This document shows, piece by piece, positions 57,846 to 64,000 of a stretch of DNA of 64,000 nt (position 1 is the stretch's first letter; each line of letters opens with the position of its first letter). The stretch is from Pseudooceanicola atlanticus (GTDB taxonomy: Bacteria; Pseudomonadota; Alphaproteobacteria; Rhodobacterales; Rhodobacteraceae). Below the pieces are notes generated by a model. It had not been told where the DNA came from and made no database searches. It worked only from the letters and a program-made list of their open reading frames with translations. Made by a program: the position numbers and the translations under genes. The stretch spans positions 1-64,000 of the forward strand of contig NZ_AQQX01000005.1 in assembly GCF_000768315.1 (NCBI RefSeq). The letters are read 5' to 3'.

Positions 57846-58412
57846 TCAGGGTTCGTCGCGCGGCGCAGCGGCCGCGGCGGCATCAAGATCGTCGTCGTCA
57901 TGATCGTCATCGTGGTCGTGGGAGTGACCGTGACCGACATGCACATGGACGTGGGAATGATCGTGCCCATGGGTGCGGCCCATGCCATAGGCTCCGCCCT
58001 CGGGCATGAAGGGTTCGGTCACCCGTTCCGTCCGCGCGCCCAAGCGTTCCAGCATGTCCGCCATGATCGCATCGTCACGGATCAGCAGGCGACTCTCTTC
58101 GATCTGGCAAGGCGTGTGGCGGTTGCCGATATGCCAGGCGAGGCGGATGAGATCGCTGGCGCGAATCTCCAGAAGGTCTTCCTCGGCGGCGATGACCTCG
58201 ATCAGCGTATCGTCACCCAACACGAAGCAATCCCCCTGATCCAGGGACATTGTTTCCGGGAGATCGACAAGAAAGGCGTCCCCGTGCACCGTCTTCAGCA
58301 CCTTGCGGCGCAGAAACCGTTCCTCGTAATCAAGCGTGACAAGGTCGGTGGGGATGGATTGGCCGCGCTCGGCGGCCCTGAGGATCCTGTGCGCAGCGGA
58401 GAGAGCCGTCAT
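57846..58412 (-). CDS. ureE: Urease nickel metallochaperone UreE with His/Asp-rich tail
   Basis: The 188-residue protein has the UreE peptide- and metal-binding domains (LVTLDYEERFLRRKVLKTVHGDAFLVDLPETMSLDQGD, LAWHIGNRHTPCQIEESRLLI). The C-terminus GHDHSHVHVHVGHGHSHDHDDDHDDDD holds a dozen histidines and many aspartates, suited to binding several nickel ions. It delivers nickel to the urease activation complex. The His-rich HypB in the hydrogenase locus is a parallel nickel store. Confidence 0.95.
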   Translation of the reverse strand: MTALSAAHRILRAAERGQSIPTDLVTLDYEERFLRRKVLKTVHGDAFLVDLPETMSLDQGDCFVLGDDTLIEVIAAEEDLLEIRASDLIRLAWHIGNRHTPCQIEESRLLIRDDAIMADMLERLGARTERVTEPFMPEGGAYGMGRTHGHDHSHVHVHVGHGHSHDHDDDHDDDDLDAAAAAAPRDEP

Positions 58413-58452
58413 GATACGACCCTCCCCACCGGGGAAACCTCAGCGCATGCGA

Positions 58453-58674
58453 TCAGACGTAGAACAGATCGCGGAATACATAGGCCGGGATACCGTCGCG
58501 GGTGATGCCCATCTTGGCCAGTTCGGCGTCGGATTTCGCGTTCAGCGCAGCGATCTGGTCGGTGCGTGCGCGGCGTTCCATGTAGGCGTTGAAGCCACGG
58601 CCCAGATTGGCCAGGAAGCCGTCGAATTTGCCGCGAAAGCCGGCGTCGGAGAAAGTCGTCGTAGCGTTTGCCAT
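58453..58674 (-). CDS. DUF1127 small protein inside the urease operon
   Basis: ATG 58674, with GAGG upstream at good spacing, gives 73 residues. The C-terminal part (RARTDQIAALNAKSDAELAKMGITRDGIPAYVFRDLFYV) is a clear DUF1127 domain. Such small basic proteins are frequent in Rhodobacterales; in related bacteria some bind RNA and tune carbon or phosphate metabolism. It interrupts ureC and ureE, and a 186-bp gap ahead of it probably holds its own promoter. Confidence 0.88.
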   Translation of the reverse strand: MANATTTFSDAGFRGKFDGFLANLGRGFNAYMERRARTDQIAALNAKSDAELAKMGITRDGIPAYVFRDLFYV

Positions 58675-58860
58675 TGGAAACCTCATGCAAGTTCGTCTGT
58701 GGTTTCCTCCCTTGGCACCGAAGATAGGTCAGCAAGTAGGACATGAAAACTGACAATGCCGCAACGCGGCTATTCGTTTGCTGCAATGCAGCGCATTCGG
58801 GGACATGTACAGGCTGGGTCATGGAATCCTCGTGGCGGCGTCCGGCGCAAAGGCCTCCCC

Positions 58861-60603
<1,743 letters not shown>

Positions 60604-60701
60604 CGGCGGCTCCTATGAAACGTCCTGGGCACGCGCAGCGGCCCGGTCTTGTGAATGCGGGCGCTTGGCCCGGTGACGAGGGGAGGACGCGGCGATGGCG
60701 G

Positions 60702-61100
60702 TCATTTCTCCCCTCCGAAATAGATCAGGTCCTGGGTGCGGCGTTCGGTCTGGCGCAGCAGGCAATACAGAACCTCGGTCGTCTGCAGGGTGCCGCCGCG
60801 ATATTCCAGACCTTCGGCGAAACAGGCCTTGTCGCGAAAATCGATCCAGGCGCGCTGCGCGGTCAGCAAGGCATCGGCGGTCTTTTCCTCGCCCTCGGAC
60901 AGGTAGGTATCAAGCTCCTCTGCATGGGCCAGCGCAGCCTTCCATGCGAGGTTCAGCGCCGCGTCGGCCGCGTCCAGCTCTGCCCGCGCACAGGCGGACA
61001 TGTCCGCCGTCGTCACCGGTTCCGCGCAATCCAGCGCGGCGGCCTGCAAAGGCGCAAGGCCCAGGGCAAGGCAAAGGGCAAGACGCTGGCCGGAACGCAT
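60702..61100 (-). CDS. LprI-like (DUF1311) secreted protein between ureB and ureC
   Basis: ATG 61100 overlaps the ureB stop (TGATG) and gives 132 residues. A signal peptide (QRLALCLALGLAPLQAAA) is followed by a DUF1311/LprI core: DCAEPVTTADMSACARAELDAADAALNLAWKAAL, ALLTAQRAWIDFRDKACFAEG, and a final Cys in VLYCLLRQTERR. Family members such as LprI inhibit lysozymes; many are uncharacterised. Being periplasmic, it cannot be part of cytoplasmic urease, so its presence in the operon is odd. Confidence 0.88.
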   Translation of the reverse strand: MRSGQRLALCLALGLAPLQAAALDCAEPVTTADMSACARAELDAADAALNLAWKAALAHAEELDTYLSEGEEKTADALLTAQRAWIDFRDKACFAEGLEYRGGTLQTTEVLYCLLRQTERRTQDLIYFGGEK

Positions 61101-61405
61101 CAAAGCTGACCCATAACCTGCTGGTTGAAGCCGTAGATCACCTTGTCGCCCGAAACCGGGATCAGGTTGACCTCGCGCCGCTGGCCGGGTTCGAACCGCA
61201 CTGCCGTGCCGGCGGCAATGTCCAAGCGCATGCCGCGTGCAGCGGCCCGGTCGAAATCCAGCGCCGAATTCGCCTCGGCGAAATGATAGTGGGATCCGAC
61301 CTGCACAGGGCGGTCGCCGGTATTGGCCACCATCAGCGTGATCGCCTCGCGGTCACCGTTCAGTTCGATCGTGCCGGGGGCCGGGAACAGCTCTCCGGGG
61401 ATCAT
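61100..61405 (-). CDS. ureB: Urease beta subunit
   Basis: ATG 61405 gives the standard 101 residues, [53 protein letters not shown], with the conserved GSHYHF motif. A longer frame upstream is not used. The start overlaps the stop of a 31-codon ORF by ATGA, suggesting coupled translation. It forms the trimeric urease core with UreA and UreC. Confidence 0.97.
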   Translation of the reverse strand: MIPGELFPAPGTIELNGDREAITLMVANTGDRPVQVGSHYHFAEANSALDFDRAAARGMRLDIAAGTAVRFEPGQRREVNLIPVSGDKVIYGFNQQVMGQL

Positions 61406-61497
61406 TTGCGCGTCTCCTGGCGGACCCGGACGGGGATCGGTTTCGGCGCGGGGACAAGACCAAGCGCTATCGCCAGTTTCTCTAGCCATTCCGACAT
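61402..61497 (-). CDS. Possible 31-residue leader or small protein coupled to ureB
   Basis: An ORF from ATG 61497 encodes [19 protein letters not shown] followed by [12 protein letters not shown], and its TGA overlaps the ureB ATG. A GGGA stands 8 nt ahead of the start. The first part could be an amphipathic helix; the end is basic. It fills the 127-bp gap between ureA and ureB. Whether it is a stable protein or only couples translation is unknown. Confidence 0.45.
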   Translation of the reverse strand: MSEWLEKLAIALGLVPAPKPIPVRVRQETRK

Positions 61498-61532
61498 CTT
61501 AGGTCCCTTTCTTTTTGTGGATAAGTCTGTGG

Positions 61533-61835
61533 TCAACGAATCGGGTTATGCACGGTCACCAGCTTGGTCCCGTCGGGGAACGTCGCCTCGACTTGGACCT
61601 CGTGGATCATTTCGGCGATGCCATCCATGCATTGCTCGACGCTGACGATGGTCGCGCCCTCCTGCATCAGCTGGGCGACGGATTTGCCGTCGCGGGCACC
61701 TTCGACGACGGCATCGGTGATAAGAGCGATAGCCTCCGGATGGTTTAGCTTGACCCCGCGCGCCAGGCGCTTGCGGGCCACCTCTGCGGCCATCGAGATC
61801 AACAATTTATCCTTTTCACGGGGGGTCAGTTGCAT
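61533..61835 (-). CDS. ureA: Urease gamma subunit
   Basis: The 100-residue subunit matches UreA throughout: [54 protein letters not shown] and [21 protein letters not shown] at the end. It starts 1 nt after the ureD stop. It is a structural subunit of urease. Confidence 0.98.
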   Translation of the reverse strand: MQLTPREKDKLLISMAAEVARKRLARGVKLNHPEAIALITDAVVEGARDGKSVAQLMQEGATIVSVEQCMDGIAEMIHEVQVEATFPDGTKLVTVHNPIR

Positions 61836-61836
61836 T

Positions 61837-62670
61837 TCAGAGCATCCATGTCTTGGGAATGTCGGCCCCCGAAAGGGCGTGAATGGCAGGTATCAGGGTG
61901 CGGCGCATCTCGAACCCGTCTTCGGCCAGCAGCCGTGCGAACAGCACGCCGGGCCGGACCAGGCTGGCGCCGCCATTCGGGCCAAGCGCGCGGCGCAGGC
62001 GATCAACGTAAAGGTCCGCATCCGGCGCAACCAGAAGCAGGCTGGCCATGGCCCCGGCCCCGCCCCCGATGGCGGAACGGTTCATCAGGGCCTGCGGTTG
62101 GCCCGACAGGCGCAGGTTGTCGGCAAAGCACAAGTCGCCGCCCCGCATGACGCGCCAGCGGTCCGTCAGATGTCCGGTTTCGACGATTTCCCCCATGGCG
62201 CGCCGCCCGAAAATCAGCGGCTCCACGGCAAGGAAACGGGCATCTTCGGCCAGGTCGACCTCGATCCGGCGATCCAGAGCGGCAGCCTCGAACAGGATGG
62301 TTTCCTGCGGCAGCCAGTCCATCCGCGCGCCCGCCGCCACCGATAGAGCGGTGCGGACCTGACCGATCTCGCCTGGTTGCGCGCGGTAGATACGTTCAGC
62401 GGCCTGGGTGGTCAGAACCATCTGCGCGTCTTCATCGGCACGTGCGGTCAGGTGAAACCGGTCGCCCCCGGTCACGCCACCGGCCGTGTTCAGAACAACG
62501 GCCTGCAGCGCTTGCGAGGCACCATGCGGAAACAACAATTTGAAGGACCCGGCCTGGTGCAGATCGCCGATCCGGGACCGCCCCGCGCGCAGCTTGGCGG
62601 ACAGATCGATGCGACCGCGCGCACGGGGCTGGCTGGCCCTCGGCGCGGCGGGGTCTGACACCCGGTTCAT
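61837..62670 (-). CDS. ureD: Urease accessory protein UreD
   Basis: The 277-residue protein has the UreD pattern: [68 protein letters not shown] and FGRRAMGE. It forms the urease activation complex with UreF and UreG. It is the first gene of the operon; the 288-bp region between it and folE2 should hold the operon promoter. The ribosome site ahead of the ATG is weak; a GTG a few codons in is possible. Confidence 0.95.
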   Translation of the reverse strand: MNRVSDPAAPRASQPRARGRIDLSAKLRAGRSRIGDLHQAGSFKLLFPHGASQALQAVVLNTAGGVTGGDRFHLTARADEDAQMVLTTQAAERIYRAQPGEIGQVRTALSVAAGARMDWLPQETILFEAAALDRRIEVDLAEDARFLAVEPLIFGRRAMGEIVETGHLTDRWRVMRGGDLCFADNLRLSGQPQALMNRSAIGGGAGAMASLLLVAPDADLYVDRLRRALGPNGGASLVRPGVLFARLLAEDGFEMRRTLIPAIHALSGADIPKTWML

Positions 62671-62898
62671 TGTCGCGTCGGCGTTGATCTTCGGTCCCTC
62701 CGTCGGACCGAGAGTATCGTCTTTGTCGCCGATGGGGAGGGGAATTTTACCGCCCGCGCAAATTTTGGCCGTGACGGTATGGGCTGCCTAAAAACCGTGC
62801 GCAGGTGTGGGGTTGGGCAACTGCGCGCTGACGCCGCCAGACGGGTCGCGTTGCCAAAACCATCGCGGAACACGGCGCCAACCTACCGGGCACAGCAA

Positions 62899-62935
62899 AA
62901 GCGCCGGCGCATCACGAAGGATGACGCCGGCGCTT
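62899..62935 (-). terminator. Intrinsic terminator of folE2
   Basis: On the minus strand, 11-bp arms AAGCGCCGGCG and CGCCGGCGCTT, with a 15-nt loop, run into TTTT. It lies 24 bp after the folE2 stop and insulates it from the urease operon. Confidence 0.82.
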
Positions 62936-62958
62936 GATGCCATTGAAACGATTGAGCT

Positions 62959-64000
62959 TTAGCCCCGATGGATCAGCGTCGAGAAGAAGTTCGGATCAAG
63001 GCTGGCCGAGGCAAAAGTCTCCCCTTCCGTCAGAACCGATACCGCGTCGTGGGAATGCAGGCTTTCCTGGTGGCTGGCCGCGATGCGGAAATCGCCAACG
63101 CGCTCGTCCGCCTCCAACTGCGCCGCGAACAGGCGCGCCGCATCCTCGACGAAGATCGGGTTGGCGGCGTTCAGCTCTGCAAAGGCCTGTTCATCCTCGC
63201 GCTTCACCATGACCTGCGTTTCCGTCGGCACCGCACGGCGCGCCATATCGATCAGGTCTTCGAACCAAAGCCGCTTGTCGTCGTCGTCCAATACCACCGA
63301 CAATCGCGCGACCGAGCGCTGCGAATGCGGCGTCGCCAACTGGCCCCGATCCCGCCGCGCATGTTCGGACAGTTCCAGTGAGCAGGGGCAGGTCGAGGAA
63401 TAGACGTAGTCGAGGTGCACGATCCGCAGCCGCTGACCGGCGCTTTCCACCAGTTCGAGCGCAATGTCGTAATACTGATAGCCCTGCAGGCCAGATCGCA
63501 GCGACGGCACCTTCATCGGGTACGAAAACCGCATCTGGATGCGCGCATCAAAGCTCTCCAGATCGGCCTTGTAATCGTCCAGCGCCGCCTCGATCACCGC
63601 GAAGGAGAAGGTTTTTTCTGCATGTGCATAGAAGGACCGCATGATGCGGCTCATGTTGATGCCCTTCTTGTCCGCCTCAAGGCTGACCGTGCCCGTGACC
63701 GAACTCTCCAGCATGATGGCGTCGCCATCGCGGGTCTCGTAGCGGATCGGAAGGCGGAAATTGGAAATCCCCACATGCTGGATGGCCCGGCGCGCGCCCC
63801 GGATCAGGCTGGCCGGCCCGTTTTGCAGGTCAGGCAAAGTGGCACGGTAATCGGGGTCGACCGTGAACTCCTCCGGATAATCCCTTGCCAGGGTTGGATA
63901 ATCGCTGTTGCTCAGCAGGCGCGCAATGGCCGGGTCCAGATCGTTGATCTGCCGATCAGAGGCCTGCGCGGCCCATTTGCGCAACTTGTCAAGCGCGGCT
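62959..64000 (-). CDS. folE2: GTP cyclohydrolase FolE2 (type IB), N-terminus beyond window
   Basis: The visible 346 or so codons run to the window edge without a convincing start; the first candidate initiation codon is an internal TTG. Motifs of the type IB family are clear: VGISNFRLPIRY, KKGINMSRIMRSFYAH, SSTCPCSLELSEHARRDRGQLATPHSQRS with the active-site cysteine, and NPIFVEDAARLFAAQ. It makes dihydroneopterin triphosphate for folate and is less dependent on zinc than FolE. folB and folP lie about 20 kb away in the same window. Confidence 0.95.
   Translation of the reverse strand, partial: AALDKLRKWAAQASDRQINDLDPAIARLLSNSDYPTLARDYPEEFTVDPDYRATLPDLQNGPASLIRGARRAIQHVGISNFRLPIRYETRDGDAIMLESSVTGTVSLEADKKGINMSRIMRSFYAHAEKTFSFAVIEAALDDYKADLESFDARIQMRFSYPMKVPSLRSGLQGYQYYDIALELVESAGQRLRIVHLDYVYSSTCPCSLELSEHARRDRGQLATPHSQRSVARLSVVLDDDDKRLWFEDLIDMARRAVPTETQVMVKREDEQAFAELNAANPIFVEDAARLFAAQLEADERVGDFRIAASHQESLHSHDAVSVLTEGETFASASLDPNFFSTLIHRG

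Overview
The window is a chromosomal segment from an alphaproteobacterium, almost certainly of the Rhodobacterales (Roseobacter/Rhodobacter group). Evidence: high GC with strong GC3 bias, an aa3 cytochrome oxidase subunit I whose key residues all sit ten positions below the Rhodobacter sphaeroides numbering, the Rhodobacter-type hydrogenase order hupTUV-hypF-hupSLCDFGHJK-hypAB-hupR-hypCDE, DUF1127/DUF2244/DUF3008 proteins, and CtrA-type TTAA-N7-TTAAC sites.

Layout. (1) 1-5263: an AT-richer accessory block with an IS66-family element (tnpA end, tnpB, tnpC) and an orphan 700-aa protein with a NERD/PD-(D/E)XK-like nuclease core and a C-terminal SEC-C metal-binding motif. It abuts the 3' end of a tRNA-Phe gene (5264-5338, minus), the usual face for island integration. 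(2) 5339-8331: ctaD with a promoter and an FNR-type box, then small conserved proteins. (3) 8463-28096: a complete uptake [NiFe]-hydrogenase locus. It holds the H2 sensor (HupUV) and two-component pair (HupT/HupR), the membrane-bound enzyme (HupSL plus cytochrome b HupC), its dedicated chaperones and protease, and the hyp cofactor genes. HupS carries both extra cysteines of the oxygen-tolerant [4Fe-3S] type. (4) 28096-43487: housekeeping genes (DUF3422, GatB/YqeY, carA, ubiH-like, paired lrp genes, ilvC, glmM-folP-folB) and a CtrA-boxed glycosyltransferase fused to a MshEN/GspE-N-like domain. (5) 43648-53742: a ppdK-like gene, glyS and glyQ with three unrelated small genes between them, and a SPOR/PG-binding protein with a catalytically dead trypsin-like domain. 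(6) 53743-56405: a methyltransferase and trkH, with two copies of a dispersed hairpin repeat. (7) 56406-62670: a urease operon (ureDAB-C-EFG) interrupted by an LprI-like gene, a DUF1127 gene and a 31-codon ORF coupled to ureB. (8) 62959-64000: the 3' part of folE2.

How it works together. HupUV senses H2 and, through HupT, controls HupR phosphorylation; HupR should act at a TTG-N5-CAA site found ahead of hupS. HupSL passes electrons from H2 through HupC to the quinone pool, and aa3 oxidase can complete respiration. Nickel handling is concentrated here, in hydrogenase (HypA, His-rich HypB) and urease (His-rich UreE). No phage, CRISPR array, rRNA or replication origin was seen. All function calls are from reading translated sequences; no database search was run.
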